Part shown: one piece after another, positions 1 to 13,330 of the stretch
Numbering within the stretch: position 1 is the first letter of the stretch
How the letters are laid out: each line of letters opens with the position of its first letter
NCBI RefSeq assembly: GCF_001039355.2
Contig: NW_019774291.1
Location: forward strand, 1,136,687-1,200,686
DNA from: Lingula anatina
Taxonomy: Eukaryota; Brachiopoda; Lingulata; Lingulida; Lingulidae
Direction: 5' to 3'
Length of the DNA stretch: 64,000 bases
Notes under the pieces: generated by a model
Told to the model about the DNA's origin: nothing
Database searches by the model: none
Seen by the model: the letters and a program-made list of their open reading frames with translations, nothing else
Program-made: the position numbers and the translations under genes

Positions 1-2470
1 GGAGGCCGCCATATTGAACACTCCAACGGGTGATCTCGTTTTCATCCTTAACTTTTAGACTCCACTCCTATATACACCATCCGTCTACATAGGTCGACCT
101 AACTCTGCGGGGACTCTAGCTAAGTGCAATCAGCTTAACTAAATAACACACCTCCTGTTGTTTCCAAACAAAATCTATAGCTTTCCTGTATTCCACTTTA
201 CCCCCAGAAGAAGGCGTGACATCCACTTAAACTAATTAGGTATATATTCAGCGAGAGTCTCCGCAGAGTTGGGTCGGTCCACGTAGACCGATTATGTCTA
301 TGGGAATGGGGTCTTGGTTTAAAACAGATAATAGGCTTTTTGAAGCAACCTCACTTTTAAGCCAATTGATATATAAGGTTTTATTCCCTTATTTATCCGC
401 TTAGATAATGTATAAATTACATTTTCATGTTATGAGATAGGCCTATTTAGCTGTCGCACAAAATGGACTTTGGTTTATTCGATCCTTTAGGCCTACTTGT
501 TTCTGAGGAATGGGATGTTTTTAAATTTTGACCCATAAAACACATTTGTGAGGCTAAAAACCGTCATGTTAAAGTTGACTCCTCTTAATTTTTTTTCAGT
601 AATCTTAAGTGAGAAAGCAAATATTAATAAAAAAAATGGGGTTTAGGCCTACTGGTGAGCAAAAGTGATAGGGATTTTTCTCTGTATGGGTTTGGAACAG
701 TCAGCCAAACTCTCTGTCAGATTTATATAAAAGCAGCAATGAAACAATAATTATATTTTATGCGTAAATTGTTTGGCATGTGTCTGAAGGTAGCAAATAA
801 AACGGTATCTTTGATGAGTGACAGTTTCACATCCTGCTCACATCTTCATAACTTTTTACCAAGCAAATCCAGGCTTTTAGTTTTCAAGGGCAGTTGACAA
901 TTTTTATGTAGGCCTATGTTTCATCCTTCAGCCGTGCCCCTTTAATACAAATTCTTAAACCTTTATTATTCATACAACTTTTATAGTATTTTAAATCAAC
1001 GTCGCTTTTATAGAATGATTTATTCCCGATATTGTATATTCTGTATATTTATTGGCTAAATAAACCTTCATCTTATCTTTTGTGAAAAACGACTAAGTAT
1101 GCGAAATTATGTCGGCATACTATAACACTGTTTGATTTGAAGAGCTAGCAAGAAACCGATTTTTCTACCAGCGCTTAGTAAAGGCAAAGGTTTAGTTTTA
1201 TAGCCTGATTTCCCGAGATGAACTGACTTTTCAGTTATAGAAGTACACGTGAACCTAATGGATCTGTTCACTCCTGAAAAAACCTCACCTCCCTGGGGAA
1301 CATACAACCTATGCAACGGCATTTGTGGCGATTACAGCTATTATCCACAATTGCGAGCACTGTCGTGATCAGTAATAAGAACTGAATGCTCCCTCCCTCT
1401 CTCTCTCTCTCTCTTTCTCTCTTTAATTTTCTTCCCTTTTCTTCTAGATATGTGGACACTTTGCACAGTTTTGTTAAATTGACTGTTTTAAAGAGACAGT
1501 CTGTCCGCTTCTTTAAAATTTTTGACAACGACTAATATGACACGTCTTTTCTTTTTATCTATTTACTAGTTTGTCAATACATCAAATGTAGCATGGTTTA
1601 ATTTCCATTTACGTCACAACAAACAATTACCGTTCTCACAACACCCAGGATTATCTGTTCACCTGTATATTAGAGGCTGGGTTAAGACAGCACTAGTCGG
1701 TTATAAGTCAATGGAAAATAGAAGCGAGTCAATTTATTGTGAAGCCACATAAAAACAACATGCTAAAAAGGCTTGTATCTTTTCTAAAACGGGTAAATGG
1801 TGCGAACAGAATACTCCGATGAAAAGTCAAGCTCTACTGAGCAACCCGTTGTCCTCAGCTTGATGAATATCGATTTTTTGTTCAAAAGTAATGATTCCGT
1901 TGTTGGAGATACGAGAGTTGATAAATGCATACTAATTCAAGCACCCGGTTTGCAATTCGTTTTTCAGACAATGTTTACTCTATTTCTTCACAGCCAGTTT
2001 AATCCATAGAAGAATACAGACGTTTGCATTGACAGTAACAGATTGCAGTTGCGCAGGAACAGGTGCTTAGAAACCTATTGTGAAAATTGCCTGAAATCAG
2101 CTATTTCTGTGGTTACGCAACCTTATTGAATCACTTACTCTTGCATCTAGTTGGGATATTTCAAACGGAGATTGCCATGTGATTTTGTCCGTTTGGCCAC
2201 ATTGGTGATTTCCCGAGTATTGGCTTGGAGCAGTGACGAACAGGATCCGAAACATGCAACGCTCTCCGGAACCCATGGTATGTCAACAAGAAGCAGCACT
2301 CTGCTCCAAAATCATTTCTCCGTCATCAAATACCTTGTGAAAAAGATGTATTTGCAAACCTCGTGTGTTGAATAACGACCTGTTTGCATCCTATAAATAA
2401 CCATCGTTGGTACATCGCTTTTATATACATATACATGTGTTATTATTTCTATTAACACAATCTTCTTCAG
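1..2470. other. Intergenic/upstream DNA, no gene recognised
   Basis: AT-rich sequence with only short, unconvincing open frames. It holds a CT-rich microsatellite at about 1391-1424 and several copies of the 8-base palindrome TAGGCCTA (near 440, 490, 645 and 908). The distal part probably contains the promoter and 5' untranslated exon of the gene that starts near 2.5 kb. A Met codon directly followed by a donor-like GTATGT occurs at 2275-2283 and could be a one-codon first coding exon of that gene. Confidence 0.5.
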
Positions 2471-5400
2471 TCGTTGGAGGCGTTTGATTCCATCAGTGAC
2501 ATAATGAACGATCCACAAATGAAAAAGAAAATATCTGCTCTACCAGCTAAATTACAGGTAAGACGCTGTAAAGAACATGTGCTTATCATATATTTGCTTT
2601 TGAAGTGGCGAAGACTTGTCAATGTATGTCATCATTAAAGGTGGGAAGTCGAGAATACCATAAAAATGTATTCGATTGTAGTAGAAACGTCCAGAAAACT
2701 CATCTTCACTTTATACTAATTACGCCTTAGAATTATCGTTTTGGATGGTTAATATATTCACTATATTCACTATATTCCTTTTTATTCATCGACCATGAAT
2801 GTAAGAAACCTGAAACACTGTTATGTTCTGAATGCTGAGTGATTGCTGGACAAACATTAAAAAACATAAGGACCAAATTATACTTCATGGGGTGTTGAAT
2901 AACTGACAAGTAACCACCGACAGATGATTGCAACAAGCTCCACATTTTTTTTTTTTTTGCAACAATTTCAACAAAATGATCAAAAAAGCATTTACCATCA
3001 GGTTTCCTTGCGTTAACGTCTTCGTCCAGTAAATGCTTTCGTTGTTTGTTGATGACGAATCGTTTTGGGAAACTTTTATAAATGTAAATGGCTGCCACTC
3101 ACAAATTTCAGTTTTATGGTATGTTCCCTAATTTCCCGAAATGCGTATATTACATGTAAGATTACCTTTAATAGATGTGCAAGCAACGTAAAATACTTTG
3201 ATAAAGTAAATAATTCCGGTAGAATATATATACATCCATAAAAATAATTTGCTCATAGAGAGACCCTGTTATCATCATCTTTTTTTTTTTTTTTTTTTTT
3301 TTTGGCAAATTAGGTCAAACCATTCTTGAATTTGGCATCATTTATGAACGCTATGAAAAGTTAAAACGTTTATGAACAGGACGTTTAGGAAATCATAATC
3401 CATTCATTTGGTATCAAGCATCTACATACATACATGCATTTTAATCCACTGGGACATATTTTAGGTAAGTTGCGGTGCTTTTGAAAGAGGAAAGATATTC
3501 GAGCCAGATGTTGCAATTCACGTGGGGCGATGGCTCGGTGTAGCACCAAAATCTTCCGTGTTAATAGAACACATTAAATCCGCCCATTTATGTATATATA
3601 TCGATAGTTTTAGAGAACTAATGAATATTGTTAACCACTTTTAAAATCGAAGTTCTTAGCAACACTGATGTTAGCTTTCCCCTTCACTAAGCTTATTAAA
3701 GGATGTAAGTGTTGCGTTAAGTGCGCTATTTACATTGCGGAGGGTATCATCCAGCAACTAGAGGGTTCTCAGAGGTGCAGGCACAGGCAGAGCTATCAAG
3801 ATGTAGGCCTACTATCAAGTTTGTTTTTATTTGAACGTCGTCTTAGTTACAGAGATATTGTGTGATCAACAAAAGTGATAAGTTAAAAATACTGCACAAA
3901 TACCTTTCTCTTAGATTTGTATTAGACGAGAGCATAATATCTGAGAACATATTCACAAATGAAACCCGTGTTTTTTAACAAGCAGTGTGTAGGTCTACTG
4001 AAAACAGTCAACATGTTTTGACTGTATTTCATCGTTCTCTCTCTCTCTCTCTCTTGTGAAAGGTAACAGACCCAGTACCATTAACATAATCAATGCTCTT
4101 GAAATTATATGAAACTTTTGGTCTACTTGATATGAGCAAACCATCCATTTACATTCCACTTATATACAGGGGATCAATAGAGCACGATAAAAAGAGCATG
4201 TTGCCTATAATTGACTCTTTTATTTTCTTTCATTGGTTTTTAGGTACAGTTCTTGGCATCAGTCAGCAAGGCGTTTGCCAAGGACAGTAATCTCACCGTT
4301 AAAGCTATAAATTCAACACGGAATCTGTTGGCCAATAAGGAGTCTTCGATGGACAAAAGGAAACTTAATAAAACAAAAGGAAATCCTTGGCCTGGAAACC
4401 CCATACCTAATCCGGTGCAATATGATGATTCGGACACTGATTCCGATTCCGATTCTGATTCCGACAAAAACAATTATTATGTCAAAAAACCTCTCTCAAG
4501 AGTTAAAGACTTTCCCAAAAAACCTGCAATCCACAGTTTAGCCACAGAAAATGAGGGTTCCGACACTGATACTGATTCGGACTCCGATTCTGCCTCATCA
4601 GTTGATTCACGGAAATGTATCAAGGTTAATGCATCAGAAACTAGCGATAGTGAGAGCGAATCACACGTTAATGACCAGCAGGTAGAGGAAACGGAAAATG
4701 ACGCGCCCGAACAGGACATGAAGGTCACAGTGGGAACGGAGGGTTGCATTAAGGATGTCTCAGGGAGTTCGACTCAAGAAGAAGATGAAATTGAAAAAGC
4801 AAATAAGGACGGAACGGACGGCGATGGTGGCAGTGAAGCTGACCCTGGAGGGGAGAACACAGAAAATGAACCTGCCAACGACGAAGAAAAAAAGACAGGT
4901 ACTCCAGTGCGTGCAAGCAGGAGATCTATGAAGTTTTCAAAAATAAGGTCAAAATCTGCGCCAAACAAAATGCCAAATACTAGTAATACAAGAGACAAAA
5001 ACGGCTCACGACCATTTGGTAATTTTCTCCGACCGAAAACTGTCGCGCCACTGCCAGTGTGCAAGAAGCGGTCACGTGAAAGGGATCCTTTCTTCGATTT
5101 CCGCGTCACTACTGCCATGACGACCCACGAGTTGGGACTCTCAAGACTGGAGAGGATCGACAACCTTCCAACACCTCTTACTTTACCCAAGACATTATCT
5201 GCGCCCCATTCCCCACTGAGGTCCAGCGCGAGCTCCTCGTCCGACCATAAGACAAATGTTGAAAGGGTAAAATCGGTTCAAAATGAAGCATATTTATTGA
5301 GACAATGCCAGAAAAAATTGACAGCATTTCCAAGTATTCGAGCAGCTCATTCTTACACGGTTATCAAAACTGTACGAGAACAGGAGCAGAGCAAACCTTT

Positions 5401-5476
5401 CGATCATAGTGACAAACATAAATATCCGCAACTTCGTCAGATCCGGTATAAGTCTGTAAAACCAACATCAAGTTAA
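2471..5476 (+). CDS. Unrecognised acidic, Ser/Asp-repeat protein (two-exon model)
   Basis: I do not recognise this protein. Model: coding exon about 2471-2557 (acceptor after a pyrimidine tract, donor CAG|GTAAGA), then a large exon 4244-5476 (acceptor TTTTTAG|GTACAG), joined in phase 0. The first in-frame Met is at 2504, giving about 428 residues; a longer start through an upstream exon is possible. The large exon is 410 codons long. It encodes a basic stretch, then two Ser/Asp runs (DTDSDSDSDSD at about 4435-4467 and a second at 4559-4595), a Glu-rich centre, and a basic C-terminal half containing RRSMKFSK, KKRSRERDPFFDF and a Leu/Pro/Ser segment. The Ser-Asp-Glu runs are typical casein kinase 2 targets. 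No enzyme or fold motif is visible and most of it should be disordered. Its exon layout matches the gene at 9.9 kb. Coding status rests on the 410-codon open frame and clean splice sites. Confidence 0.7.
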
Positions 5477-8400
5477 TCCCAAGAAAACAGTGCATATCGA
5501 CGAACCTCTCAGTCCTAGCAGTTTTCTTTGGGTCTACAGAATCCATAAAAAAAATGTCTCAAAACGAAGTCTTAAAGACAAAGGAAAACCTGACTGTAAT
5601 TGCACTGCAACGGGAAAAAGAAACTACCAGATATTCACTTATTTTTGGCAAGATTGTATTATTATTATTTTTTTTTTGAGAGATCACTATCATATCCGCA
5701 CAGTCTTTTTACTTTCAACTGTTTACGTCATCAACTAGATATTTATATCAAGATTATAATATATATCAGGTGATGAATAAAATAAGATCATTGTTGAATA
5801 TATGGAAACTGAAACGATTGTATTTGACATTTAGAATGAGAAGTTATAGTGAATACCGTTTGTCTAGTCATTTAGATGAAACGACTCAGTTATCAATCTG
5901 TGTTCAATTAATGACAAAGCTTTTTGAATAATTTGAGTCTCGTTATTGACTGTGATAAAGGTGACTGAGTACGCAATTGCTAATAACAATTAGAATGTAG
6001 GCCTACCCTTGCACGTGCGTCTTATGCATACAAAATTGAAGTGGCTGCAAGTCCCTGTACTTTGTATTTTTCAGTGTCATGAAGACCTGCAATAAAGTAT
6101 TTAGATATGATTTCTGTTTCTTATTTTATATTTTATTTTATTATTTATTTTATTTTATTATTATTTATTTATTTATTTTTGTAGCTGCCTTGTTTTTATC
6201 TCAACATGAAAATGGGTCCAATATCACTGCTCTTTTTATTTTGATGCAAGAGAGCGAACGCAATCGAGTGAAAGAGATAGAATGACTCTAACGCCTATTG
6301 TGAGAGCGAATGAAAATTTAACCATCTTATTGATCCCATCTCATTCTCTTCGAGACGTGTGCTGTTAGAATCACAACTAACACATCGGCCCCCGCCCATT
6401 GCATTACTTACAAAGATGGACAACAAATGCAATTACAATGGTTGTTTGGCCACAACTGTAATTAAAAAAAGCACAAATAAAATGTATGTGCTCATTTTTA
6501 CTGAATTTGTCATTTTACACAAGTTAAGATCAATTCTATGTCATTAAGGGGAAATTCAAACAGTCGAAGCCCCAGTACATTGTTTATTATATTATTGAAA
6601 AGCATCAGTAAACCTAGGGTGGGTTTAATAACGATGGCACGAACGATTGTCAGAAGAAATGCATTTGGCATGATGCGTTATAGTTTTTGTTATAATTATT
6701 AAGGATACCATTTTAGCTCTTAACATTTACATTGATCTGTTTTCAGCATTTATTTAGTAAGGGAATTCGACAGTTATCTTCGAAAGAGCACAAAAAAATT
6801 CGAGCCTTAATTGCAGGTATTTATTGATCTCTCACAGCGATATCAGAACATAATTATGGTAATGAAAAAGGTCAGATTCCATTGGATGGATTATATTCAT
6901 CGGTACATGAAGTGGGTTATGATTGATATTGTTGTTGTTGTTGTTGTTTTTAATTTCGGTAAATGACCAACATATGCAGATAGGAAACAGATATTGATCT
7001 GTCATTGTATTGAGTAAAAATGCTTTAGGATATTCTTGGGATTGAATATTATTCAACTTGAAAAAGTATGGCGAGTTTTCTTTCACTGTGTTTAGATACA
7101 TTGATTTTGGAAAAACGTGTGGGGGAATAATAGCAAACTCGTTGCTCTTTGACTGGACATACACAATTTTTATCTAGATAATCTGATGTGAAAAACATTA
7201 AGCACATTTATCTAATTTTATCCATTATTAACCGCCGATTCAGCTGCACCTATAACTTGTTGACGCGTGTCACGCCTTTTTAAATAATGATGGAATCAAT
7301 AGTCGCCACACAAACGTTTCTCGTTCTCATATGTCCGGATCAATGTCTCTAATGGGAGTTCATATTGTACAAACTTGTAGCAGAAATATTAGTTGTATTT
7401 GACTGCAGGCGATACATTTCACCCATGATGGGATATTTATCCTTGTCTACTGACACACCATCGATAGAAATGTTTACCAAATAGTCCTCCTCTCACTGGT
7501 TTTAAGAAAAATATTTCATTGTGTCTGGACACGATGGTGTAAAATCAATTAATTTGACAACCAGCAAGTAGATCTTATCATGCGATCAACAGTTATTTTA
7601 AAGGCATACGATCAGTGTTTGTCCTTTATATATCAAAAAATAAATCTTCTTATAACATTTCCTTTTATCACCAAAGTTTACCATACATCCGAAACAGTTC
7701 ACGGAATTACGATCCATAAGCCCATTGTCAAGTTCTGTTTTTTTCAGATAAAATGAAATAAGATTAATATTTATTTTGCCTATAAATGTATAAAATTTAA
7801 AGAAGAATAAATTTTCCTATTAAAGCGTTTATAATCACTGAGTTAAGATAGAAACGGGCAATTCCACTCATGACAGTGAAAAATATAAATTTAAATTTAA
7901 TAATCATCATATTTTGTAGTGGAGGTAAGCATCTTTGACTTGAGGTGTTCAAGTTATCTAATACAGATATACCGCGCTAGCCACAGCTGCAGGAGCCCTG
8001 TTCTTAGCCTGTTGACAGACTGGAGGATTATGATAACAATCTGAAGCCATTTTACCTTCGGATATTGTTGATACCTGTCACTTCGATATTTAAGCTAGCT
8101 TTATGGATAGTGGATGTTACACCCTCTATCTAAATGGTATCTATCTTATTATACAATATTACGAAAAACTCTGCTAATTCATACAATGTGACCCCTACAA
8201 CAGCACTTAGAAAACTTTGCAGCACAAGTAGTTATGGGCTTCCACGCCTGAAGATGATGAGAGAAATATGCAGTGAATAATTGCACTGAATATGCAGATA
8301 CTAAATATTGCCCGTTTCTTCATTCCACCAAATACATTTACACAGAAAAATCATAAAATATTAAACGCGTGTTGATTTATCTGCGTATGTTGAAATGCCA

Positions 8401-9912
8401 TTGTCTTACAAATGTAACTCATTGTTTTTAAATAGAGACAATTAATAGTTCCAGTTTGGACAAGAGCCGTGCAATTTATACAACTTTCGCTCTTTCGCTT
8501 TGTAATTTGTTTCAAGATTATAAGCACTGATAAATCAGTAGCAAATATACACCGAAGAGCGTTGTGCAACAATAAAAACATATAAAGATTAATAATGGAT
8601 ACAACGCTTTAATTAGGGTATTAGTGCAAAGCACAGTATTTTGCATCATTTTGCTTCGGATTATTATATTGCCATCCAATATACGACTTCTATAATGTTA
8701 ATGGTTGAACAAATCGTTGCCAGCGTAAACAAACGGAATGCTTACATCTATCATATGTGCAATCACTGCAATAATGTAGGCCTCTAATAAAATGGAATGT
8801 TTCTAAATTCCCAATAAACACATTAGTCAAGTAAAACCATATGTCCATAGTTCCATGACTTGACTCCAATGACAAACATTAAATTCATCAAGCCAATTGG
8901 ACTACGCACACTGCTCCATGGGGCTCGATTGCCAAATGCTTTTAAAGATACAAATAATTCATATGATAGCGCAGCTCTAAGCAAACTGGCTCCACTTGTC
9001 GAATGTTTCGCTCAATACGTCTAATGAGTGCAAGGAAGCCATAAACTTTGAACATCCTTCACCTTTATTCATTACATCTCTATCTGTATTCTCTTGCCTT
9101 CAAGATGTGCTTATGTAATTTATACCGGGAACAAATGTTGGTAAAGATCACAGTTTGTGATGGCAATAATTTCCGAACAATTAAAAGACATCGATCAAGG
9201 GCACTGGGTTGGATTATGAGGGTTCCGCATGAATAGACGTAAGATAGCGAGAAGAGAGAATTCAACTCCCTTAAAGAACAAAAAAGAGTCTTCTGGAATT
9301 TTTAAAAGCATCATTATGTGTACAAAACTGTATATTGAACCATTCTTCAACAATAAGAATAGTTGTTTACAGATATTTTTAATCAGGCAACGGCTATTAA
9401 TGGGACACACCGCAGTATCGATTCTTTCCCTCGGAAAGGGTGAATTATTATCTCAGTGTCAATTTCTCCAGTGTAATGCTCAGGGCTGATGATAGTATCG
9501 AGCGTGGACAGGGTCTTATTGTCACTACAGACGAGGTGGCAACATGATCGCCAGTGTAACAAACAGACCCGTTTCCAACGCCTAGTATCAGGACACTTCA
9601 AGTGCAGTCTCGTGTCACTGGTCTCTTTATGAGGGAGTGCTTGGTGAACGTACAATGACTGTGCCTGAGAGAAAAGATTTCAACTTGAGTTAGAACAGAC
9701 TTTGCAATTGATTTTTGTTTAAAAAAATATTCAAGGTAATGAAATATTCATGGACCTGTGAATGACACACTGATTTTTGAAGAAGCGAGAACCACAATGG
9801 AATTCAATGCCTTAATGTACTGAGCAATGCGCAGCAAGGGTGTGTTTTACCGTACTGGAACAACACCGTATACATTGTAACATATAAAACTCACAAGGGA
9901 CGTCCTTGTCTT
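5477..9912. other. Intergenic DNA between the two orphan genes
   Basis: This starts with the probable 3' untranslated region of the preceding gene (AATAAA-like signals near 5776). It contains a TTTA-rich low-complexity stretch at about 6120-6180, a GTT microsatellite near 6930-6950, and TAGGCCTAC at about 5999. No long open frame or exon with good splice sites was seen. Confidence 0.45.
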
Positions 9913-9923
9913 TGTATATAAAG
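9913..9923 (+). promoter_or_regulatory. Candidate TATA box
   Basis: The sequence TGTATATAAAG lies just 18-28 bases before the ATG at 9941. If it were the TATA box of this gene the 5' leader would be extremely short or transcription would start at the ATG. It may therefore be fortuitous, or the true promoter may lie further upstream. Confidence 0.3.
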
Positions 9924-9940
9924 AAATCCAGATATTCAAA

Positions 9941-12900
9941 ATGGCAGATATCTTTGAAGACGATTTCTTCAGTGAAAGAATACAGAACTTACCTCAACAT
10001 TTGCAAGTAAGTAAATTATAATCAAATAGTTGATTTCTTATGTTTGGCACATAAAGAATTGACAGAAGTATAAATTAATCACTCTAGATAGAACATTTTT
10101 TAAGTCTTGAATAAAATATTTTAAATACCAATTTAGATGATTCGTGTATCTAAATGTATTTCAAAATGCATGAATATATAGAAATATAAAATTTTGCAAA
10201 TAATGCATGGTTATTTGAAATTTTCGAACATCAAATTTCAAACTGAAAGCAAAGAGCATATTTTAAGAAATATTACAATAGAAGTAAAATATATGTTGCC
10301 AGAAAACACTATAATTTGTATTTATTTATTTTATTGATAAAATAATAACCAACCAACGTCTTACGACTACTTTTTTCTTGCAGGTTGCTTTCTATAAGGC
10401 TGCAAAAAAGCTGTACGACAAAAGCACAAATGATAACATTGAAAGCATTAAGGAAAGTCGCAAGGGAATGTTTGAAACAGCAGTTCAAATAATTGACGAG
10501 CAGGAAAGTTTGAAGGAAGAACTGGAAGATATGCGCGCTTCCAAGGCTGCCAAAAGATCTCGTTCCACATCCAACCGAGCTTCAACAAGTGCGCAGACAC
10601 CGGTTGTCACGGAAAAGCAGGAATCGCAACCAGATAACAATACCAGCGAACCAGTAAATACAATTGAACCGATCAAAGAAATTGAAGCAGTTGAAGAGGC
10701 GAAAGAGACATTGCCGTCTCCGAAACCGATCACGCCGGACGTTGTTGAAGAGGCTAAAGAGACATTGCCGTCTCCGAAACCCATCACGCCGGACAACGTT
10801 GAACAAACAGTTGAAGAGGAAAACACAGGCATGCCACCTGATTTCCCTCAACCTCTCGAAAAGTCAAAAAGTGTCGTAAGTTCGAGCCAACTTTCAATAC
10901 ACAGTCAGTCAGGTGGATATAAAACAATAAGGAAGAATATTGGAAGAAATAAAGTTGCAATTGTTGAATTTGAAGTAGAGGACTGGTCGCATGTTGAAAC
11001 GAAGTTAGACACTTTGAATACACAATACAAGAAGAAAAAATCAACAAAGAAAATAAAGAGCTATCCCATACCAAAGTACAATGTTCCCAGTAAACTTGGT
11101 TTAAGTTTACTTCCAAAAGCGAAACCAAAAGTTGAAACCGCCCCTCAGGACACTCCATATTTACCCAAAATAAAGCAAAAGAAAAGGACTCGTGTCTCAA
11201 AAGACCAAACTACTACCACCACCACCACCAAACCATCTCGAAAAGAAAATAGGCAGAGTGATCCTGAACAGAGAGTTACTCCTGTACCTCCTCCACCCAC
11301 TGGCAAACATGCTGAAGCTAATACTAAAGTTACATCTCCAATACACCCTAATGCTTCAACCGAAGACACGCCAAGTTCTACAGGCTGTCAAGAAAATAGC
11401 GGCCCAGCAGACTTGTCTAATAACGTTGAGCAACAGGATACAGGGAGTCACGAAAACTATGTCGAAATGGGAGATGATGGTGAAGATATTAAAAAAAGTA
11501 AAAGGGAAGAGGCTGGTTTAACGAATGATGTTAATACGCCCATTACCATAGATCGTGACACAGCAACATTGGATTCAAACATAGAAGAACCCAATGAAAT
11601 AAGTTGCGAAGAAACCAGCTGCTCAGAGAGTAATAATCTGGATCGACAAGAAGATTCAGAAACTGCAGAAAATTCTTCCGGGGTGAAATCCAAACAGAAA
11701 AAGTTTGTGTATGTTCACCCGGCTGACTTGAAAGAATCTGGAAACATTTCTGTCACCAATACGGAAGGCCAACAGGAAAATGAAGAAAAAGAAGCCAGAA
11801 CACAAATTGATGTGAACATTTCAGAGTCCCAGAAAGAGAACGCTATATTGTCGACACCGCCTCTAGCACATAAAGGTAACACGAGCAGCACGGAAAATCA
11901 GGAACCTGAGGAACAAACAGACGATAACACTGACACCATAAATATCGCTGAAAACTTGGATGAATCAAGCCCAGCTGTGGCAGGTGAAAATGGGGACATT
12001 AGTATAGAAAATGAAACAAATACCAGCCATAAACTGGACATAGAAAATGTTGAAAATGAAAACGTTATTGAACATGTACCCCGTGTGTCTAGACAGACAT
12101 CTTTTATTGTTGACAACAGCCAGAACCAAGACTGCGGTCGAACTTCCAGTAGGGCGAATAGTGAGTTGAGAAGCGGGAAAGTAAATGGTTACGATCTTCC
12201 ACCCATTAATGCTCAAAACAATACTACAGACGATAAACACCGTATGGTGGAAAAGAAAAATTCTGTGAAGTTCCACAAGGAGAAAAAGATGGTAAGATTT
12301 CTTTGTGTAACGTGTTCAAGTAGGCTTGTAAATTAAAAAGCCAGTGTTATAATTACGTGCTTTGATACCCAAAGTGAAAGCCCTCATTGATTGTCAAGCA
12401 AACGATGCCCACGAGTTTTTAGATTTTTCATGACGGTATCTGTCTTCATGATCGATACTGATACACAAACACGTCGTTCTCTGTTTTCACGTAAACATTC
12501 ACTTCTCAACATGATAATGAAATATTGATGTGTTTGAATTGACAGAGATTCCCCTTTATTGCGTATTACATGTATTTAAACCTGGAAACAAGGGTCAGGA
12601 TTAAGAACTGATAACTGTATAGGCCTAATCCATGCCCTTTTCCACGTAGGCATTCTTCACCTGTAGTGAGTACATACAGACAGATGGCGACCACTGTTGT
12701 GTTAGGTTTACAGCCACTATTTAAAGGCTATGTACAAAAGGATCTTTATGGCCGACAAATATAACTTTACTTTTCCCGTGAAAGAATATTTTGTTGACAC
12801 AAGGACATGTTTACAAACCCGTTGTATGTGGGTAAAACAAACAGATACTAAATTATTTAAAAAGTAGTTCACATAAGTCACATTTGGCAAGTTTCGGTTA

Positions 12901-13289
12901 CATTTTAAGTAATATTAGCGCGATTCAGGTGTGTTGCTTAGGTTTGGTACAAGCAAAAAACGTATACAATGTACGCTAGACCAGAAAAAAATTCTGGAAA
13001 TGTCAATAAATTGCCTTTCTTCACCAAGGTGGTCAAGGCCAAAGACTGCTGGGAAAAGCCCCACCCCCACCCCCACCCCCCACCCGCCCCAAGATTTTGA
13101 AGGAAAAAAACAATTTTTATGTAGACTTTTTTCTTTTTAGAGGGCTATAACCTTTTCTTGATTTTTAGATAAGAGTGAAATTTACCCGTCCCCACCTACA
13201 TTTCGAAAGTGACTAAAAAATCAGAAACTTATAACTCAAAAACTGATCTTTATTTAGTCAATCGTAATTTTGGATATGCTACACCTTGG

Positions 13290-13330
<41 letters not shown>

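Noticed and set aside
4240-4473. Minus-strand frame with a Ser-Glu repeat (SESESESE) opposite the Ser/Asp run
   Set aside because: It is the antisense reading of the TCCGAT repeat within a longer, spliced plus-strand frame. It has no independent support.
10485-10851. Two overlapping minus-strand frames and one plus-strand alternative frame over the 54-bp repeat
   Set aside because: By-products of the tandem repeat inside the real 636-codon exon.
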